Assembly: GCA_900767685.1 (NCBI GenBank)
Contig: CAAGAB010000056.1
Location: 1-28,392, forward strand
Reading direction: 5' to 3'
From: an uncultured Coprococcus sp.
Lineage (GTDB): Bacteria; Bacillota_A; Clostridia; Lachnospirales; Lachnospiraceae
DNA length: 28,392 nucleotides
The notes under the pieces are model-generated. The model was not told where the DNA came from. It saw nothing but the letters and a program-made list of their open reading frames with translations, and ran no database searches. Position numbers and translations under genes: made by a program. Shown in pieces: positions 7,386 to 14,987 of this stretch. How positions within the stretch are numbered: position 1 is the stretch's first letter; each line of letters starts with the position of its first letter.

Positions 7386-7443
7386 GTAGAAATTCAGCCT
7401 ACAGGACGATATCATCATACACACCTGTCTTACAAATTTCTAC
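7386..7443. other. Two-tier hairpin in the metF-yqeY gap
   Basis: A 9-base-pair outer stem (7386-7394 with 7435-7443), a symmetric 6x6 internal loop and a 5-base-pair inner stem (7401-7405 with 7424-7428). It is 35 bases after the metF stop. No T-run follows on the minus strand, so it is not a standard terminator; it may stabilise the metF 3' end or be part of a leader RNA of yqeY. Confidence 0.45.
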
Positions 7444-7477
7444 CAACTGCCAGTTTAATATATACATCTGTATATTA

Positions 7478-8347
7478 TCAGACTTTAAGTATCTCACTGA
7501 GATTCATCTGTATTCCGGCTGCGACCTCCGGCTTATTCATGGAGTACACATGTATATGCTTTACTCCATTTGCCATGAGATCGATGATCTGGTCTGTGGC
7601 ATATGCGATTCCCGCCTGTCTCATGGCCGCCTCTGTATCGCCAAATGCATCCACTATACTCTTGAATCTCTCTGGCACATTACAGCCTGAAAGTTTCACC
7701 GCATTCTTGACCTGGACACGCTTTGTGATCGGCATGATACCCGGTATGATCGGGACGTTTATTCCAGCCTCCCTGACTCTGTACATAAAATTAAAGAAAA
7801 TATTGTTATCAAAGAACATCTGTGTAGTCAGGTAATCGCATCCGGCATCGACCTTCTTCTTAAGCCCGGCTATATCATCATGTTTATTTGCAGAATCCGG
7901 ATGTACCTCAGGATAGCAGGCACCGCCCACACAGAAGTCACCCGACTCCTTGATGAGCTCCACCAGCTCAGATGCATGCGAAAACTCTGCAAACACCTGT
8001 CCATCATAGTTCTTCGGTATATCTCCGCGAAGGGCAAGTATATTCTCTATTCCTGCGTTCTTCATCTCCACAAGCGCATTCTTTATTCCGTCTCTGCTGG
8101 CACACACGCATGTGAGATGTGCTATAGTCGGAACATCGTACTTCTCCTGTATCTCCCGCGCAAGCTGTATGGTGTGACCCTTTGTACTTCCGCCAGCGCC
8201 GTAGGTTACGCTCATGTAGTCAGGCTTTAGCGCCGCTATGCCAAGTGCGGCAGCCTCAACATCCGCAAAGTCAGTATCTTTCTTTGGTGGGAACACCTCA
8301 AATGAGAGTGTCGCCTTATCCTGTGTGATCAAATCTCTTATCTTCAT
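7478..8347 (-). CDS. metF: Methylenetetrahydrofolate reductase
   Basis: A 289-residue flavoprotein that reduces 5,10-methylene-tetrahydrofolate to 5-methyl-tetrahydrofolate, the methyl donor for methionine synthase. Seen here: LSFEVFPPK with the catalytic Glu17, YMSVTYGAGGSTKG (FAD/folate barrel strand), IAHLTCVCAS, NILALRGDIP, and DYLTTQMFFDN, all in the expected order of the TIM barrel. Length is normal for the bacterial MetF. The start has AGAGGT upstream. It lies 104 bases after the yjjG-like gene, in a gap with a 16-base tandem repeat, and ahead of an operon that contains a B12/methionine synthase activation protein, so a methionine-cycle link is likely. I see no SAM riboswitch in the short upstream gap. 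Confidence 0.93.
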   Translation of the reverse strand: MKIRDLITQDKATLSFEVFPPKKDTDFADVEAAALGIAALKPDYMSVTYGAGGSTKGHTIQLAREIQEKYDVPTIAHLTCVCASRDGIKNALVEMKNAGIENILALRGDIPKNYDGQVFAEFSHASELVELIKESGDFCVGGACYPEVHPDSANKHDDIAGLKKKVDAGCDYLTTQMFFDNNIFFNFMYRVREAGINVPIIPGIMPITKRVQVKNAVKLSGCNVPERFKSIVDAFGDTEAAMRQAGIAYATDQIIDLMANGVKHIHVYSMNKPEVAAGIQMNLSEILKV

Positions 8348-8392
8348 GTACTACCTCTGTATATTTGTCTATTCCTGTTTATTTCAATCTGG

Positions 8393-8424
8393 ACTCATTT
8401 ATATCCGGTCTCATCTGTATCCGG
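8393..8424. repeat. 16-bp imperfect tandem repeat upstream of metF
   Basis: Two adjacent 16-base units (8393-8408 and 8409-8424; on the minus strand CCGGATA-CAG-ATGAGA and CCGGATA-TAA-ATGAGT) match at 13 of 16 positions, with a degenerate third unit towards metF. Function unknown. Confidence 0.55.
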
Positions 8425-8451
8425 CCCCGGTAAATAATTTTGCTTTTTTGC

Positions 8452-9135
8452 TTACAGCTCTTCAAGCAGCACCGGTATCTCCATAAGTGTTTTCACCTCA
8501 TAGTCCGGATGTATATCCGCCGCCTGCTGCCCATCCGGATTGAACCATATTGTCCTCATACCGACATTTATCCCGCCCTGTATATCAGATGTCAGACTGT
8601 CTCCTATGATAACCGACTCATCCACCTTTATCTCTGGTCTCCTGCCAAAGCAATAGTCAAAGAATTCTCTGGACGGTTTCTCGGATCCGGCATTCTCAGA
8701 TATAAATATATCTTCAAAATACTTTCCTATACCGCTGTCCAAAAGTCGTCCGCTCTGTACATTTGAGCCGCCATTTGACACAATGTACATTCTGTATCTT
8801 CCGTGCAAGGTTTCAAGCAGCTTTATCGTATCAGGGAACATAAATCCCTTCTGGCTGAGCTGATCCTCATAGTAGGCTGTCGCCTCTGCAGCAGAGTAGT
8901 CAACTCCCAGCTCTGCAAAAAGTATCTCGTATCTGCTCTCCTTAACCTGCTGCCTTGTGAGCAGTCCCTGTTCAAGCAGTTTCCATCTTGATTTGTTGAT
9001 CTCGCTGTATCTGGATATGACCTTTTCTGTAGGCTCCACCCCTATATGCCTAAGCATATTGGAGAGCGCTCTGCTCTCACTGCGCTTGAAGTCCAGCAGT
9101 GTCTCATCCAGATCAAACAATATGTTCTGTACCAT
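8452..9135 (-). CDS. yjjG: YjjG-like HAD nucleotidase
   Basis: A 227-residue HAD-superfamily phosphatase of the YjjG/YfnB type, which removes phosphate from noncanonical pyrimidine nucleotides (5-fluoro-dUMP, UMP, dTMP in the studied enzyme) as house-cleaning. Motif I is NILFDLDETLLDF (nucleophile and acid/base Asp), motif II is MYIVSNGG, motif III is the Lys in GSEKPSREFFDYCF, and motif IV is VIIGDSLTSDIQGG. The all-helical C1 cap lies at ~20-90. The length is usual. AAGGAAG precedes the start. Similar HAD proteins with other substrates exist, so the gene symbol is an inference by similarity. Confidence 0.82.
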   Translation of the reverse strand: MVQNILFDLDETLLDFKRSESRALSNMLRHIGVEPTEKVISRYSEINKSRWKLLEQGLLTRQQVKESRYEILFAELGVDYSAAEATAYYEDQLSQKGFMFPDTIKLLETLHGRYRMYIVSNGGSNVQSGRLLDSGIGKYFEDIFISENAGSEKPSREFFDYCFGRRPEIKVDESVIIGDSLTSDIQGGINVGMRTIWFNPDGQQAADIHPDYEVKTLMEIPVLLEEL

Positions 9136-9145
9136 ATAACTTCCT

Positions 9146-9178
9146 TATATCTTTCTTGTATCTTTCTTATATCTTTCA
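9146..9178. repeat. Three 11-bp tandem repeats upstream of yjjG-like gene
   Basis: TATATCTTTCT, TGTATCTTTCT and TATATCTTTCA follow each other directly. On the minus strand they give three AAAGATA units immediately before the ribosome binding site. Probably slippage-derived; no known function. Confidence 0.55.
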
Positions 9179-9316
9179 TATCGAATTCATATGCCGACTT
9201 ATCAATGTCTGTCGTTATGATTCTGTATTTTATACATTACTCTTATGCGCAGCTGCCGGATTTTTCCAGTGCACACATTCTTAAATATTATATTCCACTC
9301 ACCTGATAATAGCAAT

Positions 9317-9387
9317 AGAGCCGGCTACAAATCTTCTGCTGTGACCGCCCTCTCTTCGGCAATCCCGCACGATCCGCAACCGGCTCT
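9317..9387. other. GC-rich inverted repeat with 55-base interior
   Basis: AGAGCCGG (9317-9324) pairs perfectly with CCGGCTCT (9380-9387). The interior is GC-rich and itself contains CCG/CGG pairs around 9345-9359, in contrast to AT-rich flanks. It is 37 bases after the stop of the last ABC-operon gene, so may serve as a 3' end structure, but no T-run follows on the minus strand. The rest of the 9136-9424 gap holds only the small repeats near 9146 and no gene. Confidence 0.45.
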
Positions 9388-9424
9388 GTTCCGTCTATTT
9401 TGTTAAGTTTATTTGTATTTCCGT

Positions 9425-10084
9425 TTACTTCATGCTCTTGCTGAGTCCGCTCATTGCAAACTCTGACAACTGTTTTCTGTAGAGAAGTGAACTGATCAAA
9501 TACTCTATAACACCACCCAAAATGATGGCCGCATATCCAAGGAGAGCAAGCTTTACAATTCCAAGGCTTATAACCTCCGATATATGATGGTGATACAACC
9601 AGGAATTTAGTGTTGACATGCAGGTCATTATCACCAGCATAAACACGATAAGACTTGCCACAAAATATTTGTAACATACACCACAGAATATCATAGCTCC
9701 GAACAATATAAATATGATCATAAACAATGTATCCTGATAGTTTTCTGTATTCTCCGGGTACATTCTGATAAGTATATATTTCTCCGCAACAAGTATTGTG
9801 AGCAGTACAAGATACACAACTGTGCTGACGATCACAGGCATTCCCACTTCCAGCTTTCTCTTCATCACACTTGACTGCACATAATCCGATACATTCATGT
9901 ATATTATCATCTGGTAGGCAAACATTCCAGTCAGCATAAAATAGAAACCGCCCAGCATGTTTGTTCCATGTGATGACAGTTCGACCACAAACCCTATTGC
10001 AGTGAACAAGATAAGCATCATCACATTTGTCTTTAATTTATATCCATATCTGAGAAGTTTAAAACCAAGTATCAAATCTTTCAT
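9425..10084 (-). CDS. ABC transporter membrane subunit (six spans)
   Basis: A 219-residue membrane protein with about six hydrophobic segments: ~19-37, ~43-65, ~88-106, ~118-135, ~139-157 and ~176-198. Its place at the end of a GntR-ATPase-membrane-membrane series shows it to be the permease or accessory subunit of that ABC system. Sequence alone gives no family motif beyond the ABC-2-like organisation. AAGGAGG lies eight bases before the start. A strong small hairpin lies in the 92-base gap from the preceding membrane protein gene. Likely substrate class by analogy with YtrA-controlled systems is cell-envelope stress or peptide antibiotics; this is inference. Confidence 0.7.
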   Translation of the reverse strand: MKDLILGFKLLRYGYKLKTNVMMLILFTAIGFVVELSSHGTNMLGGFYFMLTGMFAYQMIIYMNVSDYVQSSVMKRKLEVGMPVIVSTVVYLVLLTILVAEKYILIRMYPENTENYQDTLFMIIFILFGAMIFCGVCYKYFVASLIVFMLVIMTCMSTLNSWLYHHHISEVISLGIVKLALLGYAAIILGGVIEYLISSLLYRKQLSEFAMSGLSKSMK

Positions 10085-10119
10085 CCCTTAATCCTCCTTG
10101 TCTAATATATATCATTTCT

Positions 10120-10135
10120 CCCGCCGGCAGGCGGG
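10120..10135. other. Short GC hairpin between two ABC membrane genes
   Basis: CCCGCC-GGCA-GGCGGG, a perfect six-pair stem with a four-base loop, 36 bases upstream of the next start. With no T-run it may be an mRNA processing or stability element that sets the relative amounts of the two membrane proteins. Confidence 0.5.
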
Positions 10136-10176
10136 GCGGATAGTCTAAACCGTTTCCGGCCTTGAACAACAATCTG

Positions 10177-10830
10177 TTAATCCATATCCAGATAAGACGC
10201 CTCAACCTTGCGGTACATATGTCTACTCGTCACATATATTCCAACCATCATCAATACCGCCAGCGCTGCCACTATCGGCCATTCAAATCTCTGCATTTTA
10301 TGAGATGTCGCTATGTATATAACTGCAGCCCCTGACACTCCATATGCCAGCATGGACAGTACACTCATAACTTGTACACTCTGGACATATCTCGTAATGT
10401 TCAGCGCCCACACCGACAGATTTGCTGTGAGCAGCACCGACAGACAAAGCGGTCTCACTGGATTTCCCACCATAATTCCATATGGCACAGCCACCATCGC
10501 CATACATATCGCGACCCTCACTGGGCGGACAAGCAGATCCGCCATAAGTGCATTCTGCAGCATGGCTTTGCCCTTTGTGGATGTCTTCAGATAGTCCATT
10601 CCAAGGCACCCTTTCACACATATTGCACCAAATCCCCAATAATCACCAACAATCTCAATCGCAGTCATGAACGCGGCACCAAAACCAAACATGACTACTG
10701 TAACATAACAGTTTCTCACCACTGCATCGACCAAAGCCAGTATGATCCCCAGTACAACCGGTATCAGAACATTGCACACTAAGCGGTATTTTCCATTCGT
10801 AATGGCTCTGTAATCCTTTATCATCCTCAT
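10177..10830 (-). CDS. ABC transporter membrane subunit
   Basis: A 217-residue membrane protein with about six predicted spans (~17-36, ~41-62, ~100-118, ~126-145, ~152-172, ~183-201) and a short charged N-terminus. It follows the ATPase gene by 40 bases and has TAGGAG seven bases before ATG 10830. It is unlike its downstream neighbour in sequence, so the two would form a heteromeric membrane part. No substrate-binding protein is encoded here, so the system is an exporter or a detoxification/sensing module rather than an importer. I recognise no closer family than ABC-2-type membrane protein. Confidence 0.68.
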   Translation of the reverse strand: MRMIKDYRAITNGKYRLVCNVLIPVVLGIILALVDAVVRNCYVTVVMFGFGAAFMTAIEIVGDYWGFGAICVKGCLGMDYLKTSTKGKAMLQNALMADLLVRPVRVAICMAMVAVPYGIMVGNPVRPLCLSVLLTANLSVWALNITRYVQSVQVMSVLSMLAYGVSGAAVIYIATSHKMQRFEWPIVAALAVLMMVGIYVTSRHMYRKVEASYLDMD

Positions 10831-10870
10831 AATTACGCTCCTATAAATACGTGAAACACTCTAAGCAGTT

Positions 10871-11785
10871 TTACTTTAATACCATTTTTGTATTATTCTT
10901 CATGACCGCAACACTTATCTGAAACAGCGATGGTATCTCCTTGCTCACATTCATGCCGGCTAGCTTGTCCAGATTCTCTGCAAGACAGATTCCCTCAAAA
11001 CCGTACGGATTCTTAGTCATGGTATAAAGGATCTTTGATGCCGCCTCTGCATCCTGAGCATCTCCCTTTATCAGTATGTACTTCTCCTTCAGATCCTCCA
11101 CAAATCCGCACTCGACCACATTTCCATGTTCCATGATGATCGCATAATCAGTGATGCTCTCCATATCGGATATATTGTGTGTTGAGAACAATACACTCTT
11201 CTCCCCCGCTCCGTCGCTTATATAATCGCCGATCATCTGACACAGCTTGTCTCGCATAAGAGGATCAAGAGGCGATGCCGGCTCATCGAGCAGCAGCAGG
11301 TCTGTATCCCTCGCCATAACCCCGGCAAGCATCAGCTTGGTTCTGGTTCCATCAGAGAGTGCTGAACACTTCTTCTTCAGAGCAACACCGTCCGGGGAAT
11401 CGGGAAATATCGCAAGTTCACGGCAATATCTTTCGAACTCGTCCCTGTCAAAATTATCAAAGAGCAGACTGCTTATCTCCTCCACATCAGATACAGTCCA
11501 CTGTGGAAGGTAGTATCTGCCTGTTCCCGTATAGCCTATCCTGTTCTTTACATCCGCTCTCCTCTCCTTCTCCTCCGATGAATACTTGTCAAAGAAAGTC
11601 AGCTCACCTTTGTAATCAAGCCTTATTCCTGAAAGCATATTGAGAAGTGTCGTCTTTCCCGCTCCATTTTCACCGATGAGTGCTGTCGCAAATCCCTTCG
11701 GCACCCTCAAATCAGGTATATCCAGTGTAAATGTCTTAAACTTTTTGGAAATATTCTCCCCTTTTACAGCGCAGTCATAATTCAT
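10871..11785 (-). CDS. ABC transporter ATP-binding protein (YtrB-like)
   Basis: A ~304-residue ATPase. Walker A is LIGENGAGKTTLLN; Walker B is TDLLLLDEPASPLDP; the switch His is in VLFSTHNISDM. The signature is altered: ALSDGTRTK in place of L-S-G-G-Q, as happens in YtrB/BcrA-type exporters, where it can still work. A ~70-residue C-terminal extension follows the fold. The start is set by GGAGG at 11794-11798: ATG 11785 has eight-base and ATG 11788 five-base spacing, while the longer ATG 11800 contains the GGAGG within its own codons. It is preceded by a 16-base tandem repeat after the GntR gene. The protein energises the two membrane proteins that follow. Confidence 0.87.
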   Translation of the reverse strand: MNYDCAVKGENISKKFKTFTLDIPDLRVPKGFATALIGENGAGKTTLLNMLSGIRLDYKGELTFFDKYSSEEKERRADVKNRIGYTGTGRYYLPQWTVSDVEEISSLLFDNFDRDEFERYCRELAIFPDSPDGVALKKKCSALSDGTRTKLMLAGVMARDTDLLLLDEPASPLDPLMRDKLCQMIGDYISDGAGEKSVLFSTHNISDMESITDYAIIMEHGNVVECGFVEDLKEKYILIKGDAQDAEAASKILYTMTKNPYGFEGICLAENLDKLAGMNVSKEIPSLFQISVAVMKNNTKMVLK

Positions 11786-11840
11786 CATCCAATCCTCCAT
11801 TAAACCTTAAACTCTCTTCATGTCTTTCTTTTTCCCTATT

Positions 11841-11916
11841 CTCTGTCTGCTTTGTTCTCTGCCTGCTTTGTTCTCTGCCTGCTTTGTTCTCTGTCTGTTT
11901 TGTTCCCTGCCTGTCA
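11841..11916. repeat. 16-bp tandem repeat, over four copies, between gntR and ABC ATPase
   Basis: Four consecutive 16-base units at 11841-11856, 11857-11872, 11873-11888 and 11889-11904 (CTCTGCCTGCTTTGTT and close variants), plus a degenerate partial unit to about 11916. On the minus strand each unit gives AGGCAGAGAACAAAG-like, purine-rich sequence between the stop of the regulator gene and the ABC gene. The unit length is not a multiple of three and no frame is open, so it is not coding. Confidence 0.85.
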
Positions 11917-11921
11917 GATCG

Positions 11922-12293
11922 TCAGTCCTGTACCATAAGCAGGGCGTCAAGCATATTCTTCAGCTCATCGTCCGTCAAACCCGCAATACGTGCCGCAGCT
12001 ATGGCCTCCGTCAAAGATGCCTCGACCTTCCGAAGATGCTGCTCTATCAGCATCTCACTGTCCTGCGCATTCACATAAAAGCCCTTGCCCTGTTCAGCCG
12101 TGACCAGCCCTTCCTGTTCTAACAGCTCATATGCTTTCATGGTTGTGATAACACTTATCTTCAGATCCCGCGCCAGTCCTCTGATAGACGGCAGATACTC
12201 ACCCTGGGCATACTTGCCGGCCAATATATCCGACTTGAAACTGTCCGCTATCTGCTGATATATAGGCACTCCTGAATTCTGAGAAAGCCTCAT
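11922..12293 (-). CDS. GntR-family (YtrA-like) transcriptional repressor
   Basis: A 123-residue regulator. Residues 1-75 are the winged helix of the GntR family: GVPIYQQIADSFKSDILAGK, then LPSIRGLARDLKISVITTMKAY and LVTAEQGKGFYV. The short (~45-residue) helical C-terminus is that of the YtrA subfamily, which lacks a large ligand domain and usually controls an adjacent ABC transporter. The start at 12293 (MRLSQNS) has GGAGG seven bases upstream; the ATG at 12299 is only one base from it. Its promoter holds a matching palindrome (12335-12348), suggesting autorepression of the whole regulator-transporter operon and release by an envelope-active compound. Confidence 0.9.
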   Translation of the reverse strand: MRLSQNSGVPIYQQIADSFKSDILAGKYAQGEYLPSIRGLARDLKISVITTMKAYELLEQEGLVTAEQGKGFYVNAQDSEMLIEQHLRKVEASLTEAIAAARIAGLTDDELKNMLDALLMVQD

Positions 12294-12324
12294 ATACATA
12301 CCTCCCTCGACTGTTTATATGTTA

Positions 12325-12353
12325 TATATACACTATGTACAGGTGCATGTCAA
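12325..12353 (-). promoter_or_regulatory. Promoter with GntR operator-like palindrome
   Basis: On the minus strand TTGACA (12353-12348) and TATATA (12330-12325) are 17 bases apart. Between them lies ATGTAC-AG-GTGCAT (12335-12348, plus strand), an inverted repeat with one mismatch per half and the GTAC/GTGC half-sites common to GntR operators. A repressor bound there would block RNA polymerase. Confidence 0.65.
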
Positions 12354-12459
12354 CTGTTATTTTGTTTTGCGACATAGAACTATATATTTTCTTATTATCC
12401 CCACCCCCCGCCACGATACCGAACCGCCAAACGAAAATACTCAGTATATCCACTTTCAC

Positions 12460-12500
12460 AAAAATCCCCGCCGACACTGATCTGTTCAGTACCGACGGGG
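12460..12500 (-). terminator. Intrinsic terminator of metal-resistance operon
   Basis: A 15-base-pair stem including three G-U pairs (12466-12480 with 12486-12500, five-base loop), followed on the minus strand by ATTTTTG. It lies 20 bases after the ArsR gene stop. Confidence 0.85.
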
Positions 12501-12519
12501 ATCTATCCGTCATATTATT

Positions 12520-12885
12520 CTATTGTTCAAGCGGACATGTTATCTGGAACATCTCCTCGCATACCTTGTGGACAAGTCTGGCGGTCTCCGTGTCTGCCAG
12601 CTTATAATATACCTCCTTGCCCTCTCTGCGGCTCACAATAAGCCCACTGCTTTTGAGCTGTTTCAGATGATGTGACACAGCCGGATTACTCATCTCCATG
12701 GCGGCGGCTATGTTGCTGACACACTCCTCCAGGTGGCACAGCATCCACAGTATCCTGAGTCTGCTGCCGTCGCTGAGCTGCTTGAATATATCTGCCATGC
12801 CACTGCAGTCATCAGCAGACGGCATGCAATTTATGATTTTGTCCTCATTGTCGCAATGGCAATGAGGCAGATGTATTTCTCCCAT
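12520..12885 (-). CDS. ArsR/SmtB-family metal-responsive repressor
   Basis: A 121-residue metal-sensing repressor. The winged helix covers ~28-100: LSDGSRLRILWMLCHLEECV, then IAAAMEMSNPAVSHHLKQL (recognition helix) and GLIVSRREGKEVYYKLA (wing). Candidate metal ligands: an N-terminal H5, H8, C9, H10, C11 cluster (HLPHCHC), C50 and C55 near helix 3, and D98, H106, C109 in the last helix. This combination resembles CadC/CmtR-like alpha-3N plus alpha-5 sites for Cd, Zn or Pb. GAGGAAAA precedes the start. It is the last gene of the operon, after the P-type ATPase, so it is controlled by the same promoter and probably represses it at the palindrome 15393-15412. Confidence 0.88.
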   Translation of the reverse strand: MGEIHLPHCHCDNEDKIINCMPSADDCSGMADIFKQLSDGSRLRILWMLCHLEECVSNIAAAMEMSNPAVSHHLKQLKSSGLIVSRREGKEVYYKLADTETARLVHKVCEEMFQITCPLEQ

Positions 12886-12973
12886 GTATTTTCCTCTTCT
12901 TTCATATATATGGAAATTGATACTACATCCATGTAATGATCATATCTAAATATGCTTCAATCTCCGATCCTCA

Positions 12974-14887
12974 TTATTCCTTGAAACTGAGTGCTCTTGT
13001 CGCATTTAACACAGCAAGGATCATAACTCCAACATCAGCGAATATCGCCCACCACATATTGACAAACCCAACCGCTCCAAGTGCAAGGCACGCAAACTTG
13101 ATCACAAGTGCAAACACGATATTCTGGTGTACTATCCTGAGCGTCTTCTTGGATATCTTCATGGCGGTCGCTATCTTTGCCGGATCGTCATCCATGAGGA
13201 CTATATCAGCAGCCTCTATAGCTGCATCCGAGCCGAGTGCCCCCATGGCGATCCCTATATCTGCTCTTGAAAGCACAGGGGCGTCATTTATTCCATCACC
13301 CACAAATGCAAGCTTTTCTTTTTCGCCCTTGGCTGCTATGAGCTTCTCAACCTCATCTACCTTGTCACCCGGAAGAAGTTCACTTCTGACCTCATCCACG
13401 CCAAGTTCTCTTCCTACTGCGTCAGCAACCTTCCTGGCATCTCCGGTGAGCATGACAACCTTCTCCACGCCTGCTGCCTTGAGACCACTTATAGCCTCCT
13501 TTGCATTCGGCTTTACAACATCAGATATCAGAATGTAGCCGGCATATTTTCCATCTACTGCCACGTGTATCTCTGTTCCAACTGACGAAGGAACGGCTGC
13601 CTCTATGTTCATCTTCTTCATGAGTTTGACATTTCCCGCTGCGACCTCATGTCCATCCACAATCGCCGACACACCGTGTCCGCTGATCTCTTTTGCATCT
13701 GTGACTCTGTTGTTGTCGATCTCCCTGCCGTATGCCTCCTTCAGGCTCTTGCTGATAGGATGGTTGGAATAACTCTCGACAAATGCTGCCTTCTCAAGCA
13801 GATCAGCCTCAGTCATACCGGAAACCGGATGTACCTCTGTAACCTGGAACACACCCTTTGTGAGTGTTCCTGTCTTGTCACACACAACGTATTTCGTATA
13901 TGAAAGCGCCTCAAGGTAGTTGGAGCCCTTCACAAGAATACCTTTTGCTGATGCCCCTCCGATTCCTCCGAAGAAGCTCAGTGGTATGGATATTACCAGT
14001 GCACATGGGCAGCTGATAACAAGTGTTGTCAGCGCTCTGATGATCCACTTGGACCATGCTGCCGGGTTACCCATGATCATGTTTGCCACCGGCGGAAGAA
14101 CAGCAAGTGCAAGTGCCGCTATACATACAGCAGGTGTATAATACTTTGCAAATCTTGTGATGAAGTTCTCTGATCTGGACTTCTTCATGCTTGAGTTCTC
14201 GACGAGATCAAGTATCTTGGATACGGTTGACTCTCCAAACTCCTTGGTTGTCTCTATCTTTATAAGTCCGTTGAGGTTGACGCATCCACTGATGATCTCA
14301 TCACCCACATGAACCTCTCTAGGGACACTCTCTCCTGTGAGAGCACTTGTGTTGAGTGAAGATGAGCCCTCCACAACCTTACCATCGATAGGCACCTTCT
14401 CGCCCGGCTGTACGACTATGACTGTTCCGATCTGAACATCATCCGGATCCACCTGTTCCAGCTTGCCATCCTTCTCTATGTTCGCATAGTCAGGGCGGAT
14501 ATCCATAAGTGCGGTGATGTTCTTTCTGCTCTTGCCCACCGCGTAGCTTTGGAACAACTCACCGACCTGGTAAAACAGCATAACCGCTGATGCCTCCTTG
14601 TACTCACCGAGCACCATGGCGCCAACCGTTGCAATAGCCATAAGGAAATTCTCGTCAAATACCTCACCATGTATAATTCCGAGAAAAGCCTTCTTAAGTA
14701 TATCGCAGCCAATGATGAGATACGGGATCAGATAAGCCACGATCTCTATGCATCGCCACATAACTGACGGATTCTCAAGATCCACCGTCCCGGTCTTGTC
14801 AAGCACCGTAAATGCGACAGCCATGGCAACGAGAAGAACCGCCGATACTATGATCCTTATAAGAACCTTTTTCTGTTTCTTTGTCAT
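12974..14887 (-). CDS. Zn/Cd-type P1B ATPase lacking an N-terminal HMA domain
   Basis: A 637-residue heavy-metal export ATPase. Seen in order: actuator TGES 184-187; ISCPCALVIS with the membrane CPC site 293-295; phosphorylation Asp337 in CDKTGTLTKG; nucleotide-binding SNHP 375-377; GDGIND 530-535; and Asp618 in WAIFADVGVMILAVLNATR, the last-helix Asp that marks the Zn2+/Cd2+/Pb2+ (P1B-2) group. The usual ~70-residue N-terminal metal-binding domain is missing; instead an HMA peptide is encoded by the preceding gene. A second DKTGT pentapeptide occurs at residues 30-34 in a non-catalytic position. AGGAG precedes the start. Confidence 0.93.
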   Translation of the reverse strand: MTKKQKKVLIRIIVSAVLLVAMAVAFTVLDKTGTVDLENPSVMWRCIEIVAYLIPYLIIGCDILKKAFLGIIHGEVFDENFLMAIATVGAMVLGEYKEASAVMLFYQVGELFQSYAVGKSRKNITALMDIRPDYANIEKDGKLEQVDPDDVQIGTVIVVQPGEKVPIDGKVVEGSSSLNTSALTGESVPREVHVGDEIISGCVNLNGLIKIETTKEFGESTVSKILDLVENSSMKKSRSENFITRFAKYYTPAVCIAALALAVLPPVANMIMGNPAAWSKWIIRALTTLVISCPCALVISIPLSFFGGIGGASAKGILVKGSNYLEALSYTKYVVCDKTGTLTKGVFQVTEVHPVSGMTEADLLEKAAFVESYSNHPISKSLKEAYGREIDNNRVTDAKEISGHGVSAIVDGHEVAAGNVKLMKKMNIEAAVPSSVGTEIHVAVDGKYAGYILISDVVKPNAKEAISGLKAAGVEKVVMLTGDARKVADAVGRELGVDEVRSELLPGDKVDEVEKLIAAKGEKEKLAFVGDGINDAPVLSRADIGIAMGALGSDAAIEAADIVLMDDDPAKIATAMKISKKTLRIVHQNIVFALVIKFACLALGAVGFVNMWWAIFADVGVMILAVLNATRALSFKE

Positions 14888-14987
14888 AACATTCTCCTAT
14901 CTTATATAATTCCAATCATCTGTAAACCAACAACAGTTTCCATCACATACGAGACAAACTGCAACTAAATTGTTCCCATATATGAAA

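Noticed and set aside
8348..8451. Possible SAM riboswitch or T-box ahead of metF
   Set aside because: The gap is only 104 bases, has no terminator stem and no S-box or T-box core; it holds a tandem repeat instead.
11820..12122. Plus-strand open frame through the tandem repeats
   Set aside because: It translates the repeat into Cys/Leu/Ser-rich low-complexity sequence and then runs antisense to the gntR gene; repeat unit of 16 breaks frame periodicity, and no ribosome binding site is present.
12936..13538. 200-codon open frame on the plus strand
   Set aside because: It is antisense to the metal ATPase, Ser/Ala-rich without any domain, and has no ribosome binding site; a shadow of the real gene.
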